Assembly (NCBI GenBank): GCA_021199855.1
Contig: JAJQHD010000055.1
Location: forward strand, 58,216-122,215
Reading direction: 5' to 3'
DNA from: Oscillospiraceae bacterium
GTDB lineage: Bacteria > Bacillota > Clostridia > Oscillospirales > Ruminococcaceae
Length of the DNA: 64,000 bases
A model generated the notes under the pieces. It had not been told where the DNA came from. It saw only the letters and a program-made list of their open reading frames with translations, and did no database searches. Below are positions 48,682-58,600 of this stretch, piece after piece. The translations under genes and the position numbers were made by a program. How positions within the stretch are numbered: position 1 is the first letter of the stretch; the number at the start of each line of letters is the position of its first letter.

Positions 48682-48724
48682 TTTACTTTCTCGCTCTTAT
48701 ATGCTATAATGAGAGCGAGAAAGT
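48682..48724 (+). promoter_or_regulatory. Promoter of first AbiE module inside a 13-base inverted repeat
   Basis: TTTACT (48682-48687), 17 bases, TATAAT (48705-48710). A perfect 13-base inverted repeat, ACTTTCTCGCTCT (48685-48697) and AGAGCGAGAAAGT (48712-48724), brackets the -10. This fits autorepression by the AbiEi antitoxin. Confidence 0.92.
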
Positions 48725-48737
48725 AAGGTGATACAGA

Positions 48738-49331
48738 ATGCTCGCACGAGAGAAGCTTCATAATCTCGCTGACAAGAATAACGGCTATCTTTTAACCTCA
48801 GATGTAGTTGCAGCAGGAATCTCAAAACCATATCTCGCTCAATTCGTAAAGGAAAACCAAATGGAGCGTGTGGCGCATGGTGTCTATTTGTCCCCGAATG
48901 AATGGAGGGACGAATACTACATTCTGTTTCTTTTGAATAAAAAAATTGTTTTTTCGCATGAATCTGCTCTATACCTTCACGATATGACCGATCGAGAGCC
49001 ACCACATATTTCAGTTACTGTTCGAACGGGATATAACGCTACACACCTTCGCAGACAAGGCATCAAGGCGTATCAGGTGAAACAGGAACTGTTGGATGTA
49101 GGACTTATCATGGCAAAAACAAATATGGGCAACGAAGTGGCGGTATACGACCGTGAACGCACAATCTGCGACATTGTCCGTTACCATGACGACATGGACT
49201 CGCAGACGTTCCAGACAGCTATGAAAGAATATATGCGAAGCAAGGACAGAGAGCTGAACAAGCTGATGAAGTATGCGGCTTTGTTCAGAATCGAGAAAGA
49301 AATGAAAAATTATGTGGAGGTTTTGACGTGA
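48738..49331 (+). CDS. AbiEi-family antitoxin/regulator
   Basis: This 197-residue protein has the AbiEi layout: an N-terminal winged helix (LHNLADKNNGYLLTSDVVAAG, YLAQFVKENQMERVAHGVYLSP) and a C-terminal domain with VYDRERTICDIVRYHDDMD. Members repress their own operon and neutralise the AbiEii toxin, giving phage exclusion (type IV toxin-antitoxin). ATG 48738 follows AAGGTGATACAGA. It overlaps the toxin gene by 4 bases. It lies as an insert between the tape measure and distal tail genes. Confidence 0.93.
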   Translation: MLAREKLHNLADKNNGYLLTSDVVAAGISKPYLAQFVKENQMERVAHGVYLSPNEWRDEYYILFLLNKKIVFSHESALYLHDMTDREPPHISVTVRTGYNATHLRRQGIKAYQVKQELLDVGLIMAKTNMGNEVAVYDRERTICDIVRYHDDMDSQTFQTAMKEYMRSKDRELNKLMKYAALFRIEKEMKNYVEVLT

Positions 49332-50173
49332 TAAAAACATCGAATCAGTTGAAAGCTAAAGTACGGAATCTCTCCGGCGGTGACACTCAGAGAGCCCAAA
49401 CCCTAATAAGAACTTTCGTCATGGAGAGATTCCTTGAACGAGTTAGCCTGTCAAAATATAGAGACCGTTTCATTCTGAAAGGCGGAATGCTGGTTGCCGC
49501 AGTTATCGGAATGGATATGCGCGCAACGATGGATATTGACACCACAATAAAAGCTCTGCCCCTGAACGCACAGGATGCAGAGCGGATTGTAAAAGAAATT
49601 GCAGAAATTGAAATCGAAGACGGCGTGTCATTCAAAATCACCAAGGTCTCCGACATCATGGAAGAACACGAATATCCGGGTGTCCGAATCATGTTGGAAG
49701 CTACTCTTGATCGCTTGAGACAAGCAGTAAAGATAGACATCTCAACCGGCGATGTGATTACTCCGGGAGTGATAGAATTCTCGTATAAGCTCATGTTTGA
49801 GGACAGAAGTATTTCGCTAATGGCATACAATATAGAGACTCTCTTGGCTGAGAAGATGGAGACAGTTCTCTCACGGGGAATTGCCAACACCCGAATGCGT
49901 GACTTTTACGACATCTATATTCTCACTGAGCAGAACATGGATATTGACTATACCATCCTTTCTGAAGCCTTAACCGCTGTATGTAACAAAAGAGGTTCGG
50001 AAGCCTACATACCAAGAGCATCTGAAATTCTCAGCGACATCGAATCCAACGAGCTGGTCAAAACCGAATGGGAAAGATACAGGAAGAATAATTTCTATGT
50101 CAGGGATTTGGAATTTGGCGAGGTTATGAGGAGTGTAAGAAACTTATTCAAGCGGTGCAATATGGCCAATTAG
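49328..50173 (+). CDS. AbiEii-family nucleotidyltransferase toxin
   Basis: This 281-residue protein is an AbiEii-type nucleotidyltransferase-fold toxin. It has the KGGMLVAAVIGMDMRATMDIDTT signature with the metal-binding Asp69 and Asp71, the conserved lysine in LLAEKMETVLSRG and the MRDFYDIYIL motif. Family toxins transfer nucleotides (probably to tRNA) and stall growth during phage attack. It is translationally coupled to the antitoxin through an ATG overlap (GTGA). A terminator follows, closing the two-gene cassette. Confidence 0.93.
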   Translation: MIKTSNQLKAKVRNLSGGDTQRAQTLIRTFVMERFLERVSLSKYRDRFILKGGMLVAAVIGMDMRATMDIDTTIKALPLNAQDAERIVKEIAEIEIEDGVSFKITKVSDIMEEHEYPGVRIMLEATLDRLRQAVKIDISTGDVITPGVIEFSYKLMFEDRSISLMAYNIETLLAEKMETVLSRGIANTRMRDFYDIYILTEQNMDIDYTILSEALTAVCNKRGSEAYIPRASEILSDIESNELVKTEWERYRKNNFYVRDLEFGEVMRSVRNLFKRCNMAN

Positions 50174-50193
50174 TATTTGCAGAATAACGATGA

Positions 50194-50219
50194 AAGCATC
50201 TCCACCGAGGTGCTTTTTT
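50194..50219 (+). terminator. Terminator between AbiE cassette and distal tail gene
   Basis: AAGCATCTC (50194-50202) pairs with GAGGTGCTT (50207-50215), then TTTT. It lies only about 27 bases before the distal tail start, so late transcripts must read through it. Confidence 0.82.
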
Positions 50220-50245
50220 CATGCCAAAATCGGAAAGGAGTATGT

Positions 50246-51010
50246 ATGCCAGTCTCCCAATTTGAAATGAGAAGCCGGTTCAAGCGGCAGTATCTCACGT
50301 TTAACGGGAAGTCTTCAAAGGACTTCCTTTTGTATTTGTCCGGACCGGGGATATATAACTCTCCGGCACCGGATGTCGAAGCAACGAGTATTCCCGGCTT
50401 GAACGGTGACCTTATCCAGAACAATGCAAAGAGTGGTCACAGAAGATTTCAAAACGTAGACATCAGGTATGAAGCTTTCTTCTTTAACGGCTTGCCAAAG
50501 AAGACAGGAGCTGTGAAATCTTGGCTTCTGTCGCCGACCGGCTATTGCAAACTGCAGGATACCTACGACCCGGACTTCTTCAGAATGAGAATGTGTACCT
50601 CTGCTATTGAATTTGAAGTTACAAAACAGAAATCTGCCGAGATGGAGTTAATCTTCAACTGCAAACCTCAGAGGTGGTCTGTCGAGGGACAGAAAGCAAT
50701 AACGCTCGAATCTTCCGGCAGTGTCATCCGAAACCCGTTTGAATTCTATGCTCAACCCTTAATTACCGTCAACGGCTCATCTGAGGGTGTTCTCACTATA
50801 GGAGATTATTCCGTGACTATCTATAACTTTGATGACGGAGAAGTCATCCTCAACAGTGAGACACAGAATGCGTATCTGGCTGACGGCAGTTTCTATAATA
50901 GCAATATCTATTCAGAAGAATTCCCGGTTCTCGCTCCGGGAGAAAACACAATCGAATGGAGTGGCGGGATAACTTCTGTAGAAATAACTCCGAGGTGGTG
51001 GACGCTATAG
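50246..51010 (+). CDS. Distal tail protein
   Basis: This 254-residue protein has the distal tail (Dit) pattern: YLTFNGKSSKDFLLYLSGPG, SIPGLNGDLIQNN, RRFQNVDIRYEAFF, then a C-terminal galectin-like barrel ending in TSVEITPRWWTL. It forms the hub between tail tube and baseplate. Start ATG 50246 is chosen for GGAAAGGAGTATGT; the longer frame runs through the terminator. It is flanked on both sides by AbiE cassettes. Confidence 0.92.
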   Translation: MPVSQFEMRSRFKRQYLTFNGKSSKDFLLYLSGPGIYNSPAPDVEATSIPGLNGDLIQNNAKSGHRRFQNVDIRYEAFFFNGLPKKTGAVKSWLLSPTGYCKLQDTYDPDFFRMRMCTSAIEFEVTKQKSAEMELIFNCKPQRWSVEGQKAITLESSGSVIRNPFEFYAQPLITVNGSSEGVLTIGDYSVTIYNFDDGEVILNSETQNAYLADGSFYNSNIYSEEFPVLAPGENTIEWSGGITSVEITPRWWTL

Positions 51011-51021
51011 CGCAGGAAAAT

Positions 51022-51921
51022 TCACTCCCATATCGCCTTTTCACACTTCCAAGTCTTGCAAAAAGCCTCTCCGTGTTTCAGGCTGATATAAATAGGTTCG
51101 AGAAAGTCTATTAGCCGATTGATTACCACAGAAAACTCTACTCCGGATTCTTTTGCGGGTTGAAAAATACTCCACTGCGTTATGAAAAACTCCTTGTTCG
51201 GAAACTCTTTGATTCGTTCAAAAATGTCGTCATCAGGATTCCTGTTTCTGTGAATGAGGGTGGAATTGATAGCAGTGCAGAGAGTAGTTCCATCAAAATC
51301 AAAAATACTTGAGATGTAATAGATGTCAAAGAAGTCCTTCATCCTTGTGGTATTTTCCATTCTATCAAGAATAATATCAAGCTTCTCCGCAATCGTACTC
51401 TCTAATGAATATGTATATATTTCGGGAGCTTCAAACCCGTCAAGACGGGTGGTTATTTTTCTTGGAACAGGTTCAGGAACAATCACATCATCTATTCCAA
51501 TATCAATAGAAAATGGCACACGGACGTTGCTGATTCTACCGATCAACTTTACTCTGACACCGGGATACTTCTTTTCCAAAGAGATTTGCTCCGTCTCAGA
51601 AACTTCTATTGTTATATAGTCATTGCCGGTATCTGTCTCGCATATTTGTTGCATTGTGTTACGCATATTCTGCATATCCCTTGACATTCTTCGAATCATG
51701 AAATCCATGTCTCTCGTGGGACGACTGTCAAAATCCGTAAGTGTATAGATGAACATTCCGCCTTTCAGAATCATGTTTTCACGATATTGTGAATGAGATA
51801 ACTTTCTCAAAAATTCTTCTTGGAAGAACAGTTGAAGTCCCATCTGATGTGTAATGCCTTCAGCCTTTGACTGATTTCTAAGCCTCGCCAGAACTGAAGC
51901 CGTAATATTCTTCACAGCCAT
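51022..51921 (-). CDS. Second AbiEii-family nucleotidyltransferase toxin
   Basis: This 299-residue protein is another AbiEii toxin: ILKGGMFIYTLTDFDSRPTRDMDFMIR with metal-binding Asp71 and Asp73, YSLESTIAEKLDIILDR and MKDFFDIYYISS. It is clearly different in sequence from the one at 49.3 kb, so this is not a recent duplication. It reads leftward. ATG 51921 follows GGGAGGTAATAGGCAT and overlaps the antitoxin gene by 10 bases; a longer frame upstream lies inside the antitoxin and is rejected. It ends 11 bases from the distal tail stop. Confidence 0.92.
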   Translation of the reverse strand: MAVKNITASVLARLRNQSKAEGITHQMGLQLFFQEEFLRKLSHSQYRENMILKGGMFIYTLTDFDSRPTRDMDFMIRRMSRDMQNMRNTMQQICETDTGNDYITIEVSETEQISLEKKYPGVRVKLIGRISNVRVPFSIDIGIDDVIVPEPVPRKITTRLDGFEAPEIYTYSLESTIAEKLDIILDRMENTTRMKDFFDIYYISSIFDFDGTTLCTAINSTLIHRNRNPDDDIFERIKEFPNKEFFITQWSIFQPAKESGVEFSVVINRLIDFLEPIYISLKHGEAFCKTWKCEKAIWE

Positions 51922-52514
51922 ATGCCTATTACCTCCCTGACTTTTTTCTCGACATGAAGAAGTGTGGCGTACTTGCCGAGATTTGCAGTGTTTCTGTTCG
52001 GATCTTTCAGATAACCCTGAATCGCATCGCTGAACACTTCGGCATCCATCTTGTTCCGATTTCTCATGCAGTCGCAAATAGTTCTCTCACGGTCGTAAAC
52101 CCTCATGGTGACGCCATCAATCTGTCCTTCGGACAAACCAATATTCAACTTCTGAGGGCATGTATAGTGCGGCTTGACGATGGGGTATTCTATAGAAAAC
52201 CGCTCCCGCGAACTCTTATTGTCGACAGCAATATGCCATGCCGAAGGAACCCTATCTGTATATCCGTAATAGTCAAGTGCACTTTCCATACAAATAATGC
52301 CATCGGGAAACAGCTTTTTGACAACCGCCATTTCGGCAAAATCTTCATCACCGATATACTGATAATAACCGCGCCGGATATTCTCTATAAGTCCCTCAGA
52401 AATAAGGGACTTTATTTTTCGGTCGTAAAAGCCATGCTCGTTCAGTTCCTTTGTCCGCATGACACCGCCGTATTGCTCAAAAAGCGTTTTTATATTTGAA
52501 GACGTAGCTATCAT
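51912..52514 (-). CDS. Second AbiEi-family antitoxin/regulator
   Basis: This 200-residue protein has an N-terminal winged helix (LFEQYGGVMRTKELNEHGFY, IRRGYYQYI) and the C-terminal YDRERTICDCMRNRNKMDAE motif shared with AbiEi. It should repress its own promoter and counter the toxin downstream. The start is uncertain: ATG 52514 has AGGAGG directly against it, which is too close, yet no better start is seen; the in-frame codons upstream reach into the promoter. Leftward orientation, opposite to the tail genes. Confidence 0.88.
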   Translation of the reverse strand: MIATSSNIKTLFEQYGGVMRTKELNEHGFYDRKIKSLISEGLIENIRRGYYQYIGDEDFAEMAVVKKLFPDGIICMESALDYYGYTDRVPSAWHIAVDNKSSRERFSIEYPIVKPHYTCPQKLNIGLSEGQIDGVTMRVYDRERTICDCMRNRNKMDAEVFSDAIQGYLKDPNRNTANLGKYATLLHVEKKVREVIGIWL

Positions 52515-52572
52515 CCTCCTATGTTCTAAACTCTTAAAAATCTTTTTTGATTTTGTAGACTTTGTTGATAGC

Positions 52573-52601
52573 ATTATAGCATAGGTTGAGAAGAAACGCA
52601 A
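52573..52601 (-). promoter_or_regulatory. Promoter of second AbiE module
   Basis: On the minus strand TTGCGT (52596-52601) and TATAAT (52573-52578) are 17 bases apart. Nearby direct repeats (TTTTGATTT, CTTTGTTGATAG on the plus strand) could be repressor sites. Confidence 0.8.
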
Positions 52602-52639
52602 GTGCTTTATTTATATTTTCTTGTAAAGGAGTGAGAATC

Positions 52640-54535
52640 ATGATTCCATGTCTCTACGACATATCCGAAACCGAATTCAAAACCAACGGCATTGGCAAGC
52701 TTGCAGACTGTATCTCTTGTGTTGTTACCGAGAAAAGAAACGGCTCGTATGAACTGAAGATGGAATACCCGAAAGATGGAATTCATGCAGATGAGCTTGT
52801 GAACGGGAATGTTGTGACTGCAACTCCGTCATACGGGACGGCGGTTCAGGCTTTCAGGATATATAAGGTCTCTACTTCGATGACAGGCAATATTGAGATT
52901 TCCGCTCGGCACATCTCATACCAACTCAGCTATATAACCGTCTCTCCATGTGCAATGGTTTCTGATTACACTTCGGACAACTATGACGGCACCTGCAGGT
53001 ATGCTTGGGATGTGTTGACAGAACACGCGAGCACCGATGTGCCTTTCACGTTTGAAACCGATGTCGATGGTGATGCCGTCTTCAATATTTCCGAGCCGAC
53101 CACTTTCCGCTCTGCTCTTGGAGGAATCGAAGGTTCTATGTTAGACACCTTTGATGGAGAGTACGAGTGGGACAACTACTGTGTGAAGTTCTGGAAGTCA
53201 AGAGGCTCAGACAAAGGTGTCAGGATAACCTACGGCAAGAACCTGAAGAACTTTCAGAAAGAAGAATCGGTAGCGGACACAATCACGGGAGTTCATCCAT
53301 ACTGGATGGATTCGGATTCCGGCGAGCTTCTTGAACTTTCGCAAAAGGTAGTCACTCTTTCAGACATCGGCATTGAGACGGACGCTCCGTTTGAGAAGAT
53401 AGCTCTCCTAGACTGTTCCGACCAGTTTGAAGAAATGCCTACTGAATACCAGCTTCTCCAGTATGCCCAGTCGTATCTTGAAAGCACAACGGCGGTCGAT
53501 CCATCAATAGACATGACGATAGACTTTGCTTCCCTTTGGGAACTGCCGGAGTACAAAGACATAGTCGAAGCCGAGTCAGTAAATCTCTGTGACAAGATAA
53601 CGGTCTATTGCCCTGTTCTCAATATGACGGTGAAAACGACCGTGACCGAAACCGAGTGGGATGTGCTACTCGGCAGATACAAGAGCCTCACACTTTCCAC
53701 TTCAGCAACTTCGTCAAGGAACAGCTCGCTTCAGCTCACCTTGGCAACGACCGAGGATGTCCGCTCGCAGATTGCGGTTGCAGATAATGCCATAAGGCTT
53801 TCAGTCACAAAGACTCTGTCCGACTATTCTACAACCGAACAAATCCAGTCTCTCATTGAAACCAGTGAAGAAGGAATACTTCTCGAAGTTTCCGAGACCT
53901 ACGTCACATCTGAATCTCTGGGAAACTACGTTGAAGAAGATGAAATCCGTTCAAGGTTTGCTATGGACCCAACGAGTATAACGGTTGAGTCAGGAGTAAT
54001 CTCGTTCACATCTAATTCCATCAGCATAGATTCGGATAACTTTAAACTGACGACTACTGGTGAAGTTTCCGCAACTGGTTCTTTTAAGTCTGGCTCAGAA
54101 GACTTTTACCAGATGGAGATGTCATCTGGAGAGCTTACAGGGTACTTTGCGGGAAGCGAAGTCGGAAAGATTACCATGTCCGCTTATTCAAACTGGACTA
54201 TTAATGGTCAGACCTACACCTACCGAGGAATCATGCTTAACAGTGAGGACATTCTTCTGAAAGGGACTCTTGTTGACATCAATGCGGATTATCTCAACAT
54301 CAACTATGCTGAGAATAATTACTACTATGGTGGCTCAGGTGATATAGGCGTGGTGACAAACCTGTATTTCGAGACCATGACAAATATGGTCGGCAACCTG
54401 AACGTGAGCTATGCAACAGTCGGCGATAGCCTGACCTGTATGCCCACATGGACAAACTACAACTTCACCACCTGCTACAGTGCTGAGTGGAAATATCTGA
54501 AGTTTCAGAAGGGGCTTATGGTAACGACATTGTAA
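52640..54535 (+). CDS. Tail tip (tail-associated, endopeptidase-tail family) protein
   Basis: This 631-residue protein starts at ATG 52640 after AAAGGAGTGAGAATC. The N-terminal ~370 residues match the prophage endopeptidase tail family that forms the baseplate hub (IGKLADCISCVVTEKRNGSYELKMEYP in part, HISYQLSYITVSP, LSTSATSSRNSSLQL). The C-terminal part carries beta-helix-like stretches (AMDPTSITVESGVISFTSNS) and may contact the cell surface. No clear peptidase site is visible. It follows the second AbiE cassette. Confidence 0.86.
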   Translation: MIPCLYDISETEFKTNGIGKLADCISCVVTEKRNGSYELKMEYPKDGIHADELVNGNVVTATPSYGTAVQAFRIYKVSTSMTGNIEISARHISYQLSYITVSPCAMVSDYTSDNYDGTCRYAWDVLTEHASTDVPFTFETDVDGDAVFNISEPTTFRSALGGIEGSMLDTFDGEYEWDNYCVKFWKSRGSDKGVRITYGKNLKNFQKEESVADTITGVHPYWMDSDSGELLELSQKVVTLSDIGIETDAPFEKIALLDCSDQFEEMPTEYQLLQYAQSYLESTTAVDPSIDMTIDFASLWELPEYKDIVEAESVNLCDKITVYCPVLNMTVKTTVTETEWDVLLGRYKSLTLSTSATSSRNSSLQLTLATTEDVRSQIAVADNAIRLSVTKTLSDYSTTEQIQSLIETSEEGILLEVSETYVTSESLGNYVEEDEIRSRFAMDPTSITVESGVISFTSNSISIDSDNFKLTTTGEVSATGSFKSGSEDFYQMEMSSGELTGYFAGSEVGKITMSAYSNWTINGQTYTYRGIMLNSEDILLKGTLVDINADYLNINYAENNYYYGGSGDIGVVTNLYFETMTNMVGNLNVSYATVGDSLTCMPTWTNYNFTTCYSAEWKYLKFQKGLMVTTL

Positions 54536-54551
54536 AGAAAGGGAGAGTACT

Positions 54552-54782
54552 ATGCTGAGTTTTGTAAAGATAAACGATGCCGGAGGCATCTGGGCAAATA
54601 AGGATAAGGCTTTGGGGTATCTTGCATTAGGCTTTAAAGTCTACAAGGATGAAACCTGCAGTGAAGAGATAACCGAAGAAGAGTTGAACGCCGTTGAAGT
54701 AATAACAGGTGGCTCACTATCAAGCTCGACATCGCAGGCTTCTCCTTTTGAAGAGGCTTTGCCTGTGGGAGAGGAGGACTAA
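54552..54782 (+). CDS. Small tail-region protein
   Basis: This 76-residue protein starts at ATG 54552 after AAAGGGAGAGTACT. It begins with a compact alpha/beta stretch (FVKINDAGGIWANKDKALGY) and ends with an acidic, serine-rich tail. Small proteins of this kind are frequent between tail tip and baseplate genes; function unknown. Confidence 0.7.
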   Translation: MLSFVKINDAGGIWANKDKALGYLALGFKVYKDETCSEEITEEELNAVEVITGGSLSSSTSQASPFEEALPVGEED

Positions 54783-54783
54783 T

Positions 54784-55089
54784 ATGCTCGGAATAAATGC
54801 AAGAGTGGAAGACTTGCGAGAACAGCTAATAAAAGACATCAACGACTCACATATGCCGGCTTGCATTCTGGATTATGTCATCACCGAAATCCTGAATGAT
54901 GTCCGTGTTCAAAGAGTAAGCGAAATTCAGAAAGAACGCCAGCGTGAGCGTGAAGAAAAGGGCTTAACAAAAGTGGAAAGGCACGGCGACACAGCTATAG
55001 AGACGGTTGTTATGCCAAAGACCAGTGAGCAGATGAGTGCTGAATGGAGAGGTGAAAGAGAAGATGGTGACGATAACCCAGACAGTTGA
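54784..55089 (+). CDS. Tail-region helical protein
   Basis: This 101-residue protein starts at ATG 54784 after GGAGAGGAGGACTAAT; the longer frame overlaps the previous gene and is rejected. It is helical and charged, with a KERQREREEKGLTKVE segment near residue 55, and ends with an acidic tail. It overlaps the next gene by 26 bases. Possibly a baseplate assembly helper; no known motif. Confidence 0.7.
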   Translation: MLGINARVEDLREQLIKDINDSHMPACILDYVITEILNDVRVQRVSEIQKERQREREEKGLTKVERHGDTAIETVVMPKTSEQMSAEWRGEREDGDDNPDS

Positions 55090-55627
55090 TCTGTCATTAA
55101 CCGAAAACCTTATTCCAACAATCATCCATGTGAAGCAGTACGACAATATGGGGAGAAAAGTCGTTTGTAGTGTTTACCAAGGCAGTACGCTTGTGAGCCT
55201 CGATTCAGATACAATAATCAACGTCTCCGGCACCCGCCCTGACGGCGAGATATTTCAGTATAGCTCAGAGACAAACCCCAATGTCGTTTACGTTGAGGAT
55301 GGAAAGGCAAGCATATGGCTCACCAGCGTGATGACAGGTGTAGCAGGCAGAACAGCAGTTGACGTCACAATCATTGATGGCAACGGCTCCGCTCTTGGAA
55401 GCTTTTCGTTTATCCTGAAAGTTGAGAAAGCTTCACTTGGAAGTGCCGAACTGTCTACAGGTTCCTATACAGGTCTTGTCTCTCAGCTTGCTTCTAATAT
55501 TGTTGACTGCTATATAGATGACAACGGTTATCTTGTCATTGTTTCAGAAGATGGTCTGGGACTGACTTTCGAGATGGATGACGAGGGCAACGTGAGTATA
55601 AATTACGAAGGAGGAAGTAACGCATGA
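55064..55627 (+). CDS. Baseplate upper protein (BppU-like N-terminus)
   Basis: This 187-residue protein shows the BppU N-terminal pattern: VDLSLTENLIPTIIHVKQYD, IINVSGTRPDGEIFQYSS, IWLTSVMTGVAGRTAVDV, SFSFILKVEKASL. BppU links the receptor-binding proteins to the baseplate core. The start ATG 55064 is picked for GAGAGGTGAAAGAGAAG. It overlaps the first receptor-binding gene by 4 bases, which matches that role. Confidence 0.85.
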   Translation: MVTITQTVDLSLTENLIPTIIHVKQYDNMGRKVVCSVYQGSTLVSLDSDTIINVSGTRPDGEIFQYSSETNPNVVYVEDGKASIWLTSVMTGVAGRTAVDVTIIDGNGSALGSFSFILKVEKASLGSAELSTGSYTGLVSQLASNIVDCYIDDNGYLVIVSEDGLGLTFEMDDEGNVSINYEGGSNA

Positions 55628-58600
55628 GCGAATATACAGGAGGACGGATAGTTCCGAAACACTGTGGAATTTGGAGCAGCGTGAATGAGTATGAGGCGTT
55701 GTCGATTGTGCTGTATAGCGAAACTGGGGATAGCTATATGGCGAGAAAAGCTGTGCCAAATGGCATTGACATCACAGATACTGATTATTGGGCTTTCTGT
55801 GCGGATTACTCGGCACAGCTTTCCATGATCGCTTCCGATGTGGACAGTCTTGAAACAGACCTAAAAACACTGCAAGCGCAAGTGACGGAAAATGTCACAG
55901 CTTCAACAGATGAAGATGCTAATTATGCGGCGGAAGTGGTGGATGCGAGGGTTGATTCAGAGGGAGAGACCTACGATTCCCTCGGAGAGAATATTCGCTC
56001 TGCCACTTGTGGCTTGCTCCCGAAAATTCGTCCATCAACAACTGGCATAGCAGTAACATCGGACTCAGGGAATGTAGCTCAGATCGAGACAATCGGTTGG
56101 ACTGTAAAAGGCACTTTCTCATACCTCGGAACTTCCTATGTAGGACTGTTTGCAGGATTGTTCGGAACCTATGACGAAGTGGCTGGCAAGAAAATCCGTA
56201 TCGTTATGCTCTGCGATACAGACACAAGTTTTACTGCCCTTATTACAAATGCAAGAACCGCATGGGGTAGTTTGGATGGTTCTGTTCACAGCCTTACACT
56301 TGGAAACGTGTCGTTCAGCGAGAAAAATGGCTACAGAGCAACCTTGGATTTAGACTTTTCTGAAGAAAAGTATGCCGACTTTGCAGCAGAACTGACAGAA
56401 AGTCATGAAATCCTGTATTTCTGCCTTCGTAAAGACGGTTCTTCGCCTGTGGGAGATGGCAATATATACTTTTACGCCTATGAGATAGACGAGAGACGTG
56501 ATCTTATGTGGAAATATGTATCTCTGTATGACGATATTCTTCTTTTGCAAAACGAGATAGAAAGTGCCAGAAATGATGGAACAGAGTATACGACATTACA
56601 GGGGATAATCTCAGCTCATAGAGAAGATATAGACGAAATCTCTAAGGAAATGAAGGAATCACGGACAGACACTTACGGCTATACAGCGGATTCTCTATCT
56701 GAAAGGCTTGCAAGCATAGATACTCTGTTAAGACCGAGGCTTCCTATCTCAACAATATTTAAACCGAAAGATAACAGTAATAGTTGGCTTGACGCAATTG
56801 AGGGCGCACAAATGGGTGCGGAAATAATCCGAAACAACGCAAGGTTCTATTTCGATTACGATTCTTATGTATCGTCTGTCACTCCTGCGTGGGGCGGTGT
56901 TCATTTCTCGTTCTGTGCCTCAAATGATTATGTTTCTTCACTTTCGGACATCAGCAAGCTCTACCTAAGTTTCAAGATTGAGGGACTGAATGACACAAAA
57001 GAACTTCACACCGGCGAGAGTATGAAGATAATGTATTATGTCAATGGTTATAGCACATGGGGAAAGACCATTAATCCTATGACAACATCCACGATAACAA
57101 TCGGCTCTACTACACTGATTGAAATCCCGGAGGATTGCGTTCAGAATGTCATAGATTCAGGATTGCCACTGTATATAACTTTCTATGGCAATTTCCTGAA
57201 CTGTAATGCAGTTGCTGACATGGGACAGGTGCAGATGACTGCCTCCATAATCAACAGAGCTGCTGAGGGAAATCTTTCTGCATATACAGGCTACACAGAA
57301 TATGCAGAAAACTCTGAGACTGCGGATCTGGCGACAGAAGCTCTTCATGCAATTGAGGCAGATAATGCTTTGACAGCAGATGAATCGGGATATGCAGATA
57401 CAGCTAACCTTGCAGACAACTTTTTCATTTCAACACCAGATGAGCTTCTGAATGTGGAGGGCGTGCGCTATTCTCCATATATGGACACTGTGGACATTCC
57501 ATCTGAGTATCCCTATTCGTACAAATACAGCTTCCAAAGCTGTCTGCAACCGTATAGTGGAACTAAGGTTGAGAACGGATTTGCACCAATGGTTCAGTTT
57601 TCTGTTACGCTATCCGACGAGTCGTCTCAGACCGACAATCAGGGATATGTGAAGCAACTTTCTGGTATGCTCTCATGGGAAGAAATGTACGAGAAACTTC
57701 AGCAGGGATATACCACGGGGTATATATGTGAGATAGAGGACTGTATGGATTATCCGGATGGTGCAACATCAGGCTCCTATCCGAATGTACTCCTCATTTA
57801 TTATTATAACGACGGTGTCAATACCAAAATAGCAAACGTGAAGAATCCGCTTTCAAGGCGTATTTCAGATAAACTTACTCTTCGTGTCTGGAAGTTCACT
57901 GTAGATGGAGACAAGCTTGCAGAGATAGCAGAAGCAAAAGAAGCGGATATTTTTAAAACAAACTGGTTTGGTATCTGGCATACTCTAAAATATACCGACG
58001 AAGAAACCATGGTATGGAACCCTAAATGGTATTGGCAGGATTGTGCTTTTACGGCTGATGATGCATTTACAGATGATGAGATGCTGACATTCTTCCAGAA
58101 GAAGTACACCTATTGGGCTTCTTATGTGAACCATGTGGTTTTAAAAGAGAAGTTTGCCTCTATTGACACAGAGATTGAGGAACTCAAATCTGATGTCGAT
58201 GAAGCCACTGGCGAGCTTTCATCTATAGTTTGTTGGGGCGATTCTTTAACAGCCGGTGGCGGTTGGACAACCACACTGCAAACGCTTTCAGGTCTGACGG
58301 TATATAACGGCGGAACTGGCGGAGAAAACGCAAAGACCATTATGGCAAGACAAGGCGGGGATGTGATGCTTGTAAACAACATCACAATTCCTGCAGAGTG
58401 CGAGCCTGTGACAATAGCTATAAGGTCAGAGGATGGTGGCATAACCACTCAGCTTGGAAACAGAGTTACTCCGCTTTTGCAGGGTGGTGCTCATGTAAAC
58501 CCTGTCATGATAGGTGACATTGAGGGAACGCTCAAATGGACAGGAAGCAATTATGCCGATACCACGGGAACGTGGACATTCACACGAAGTGAAGCAGGAG

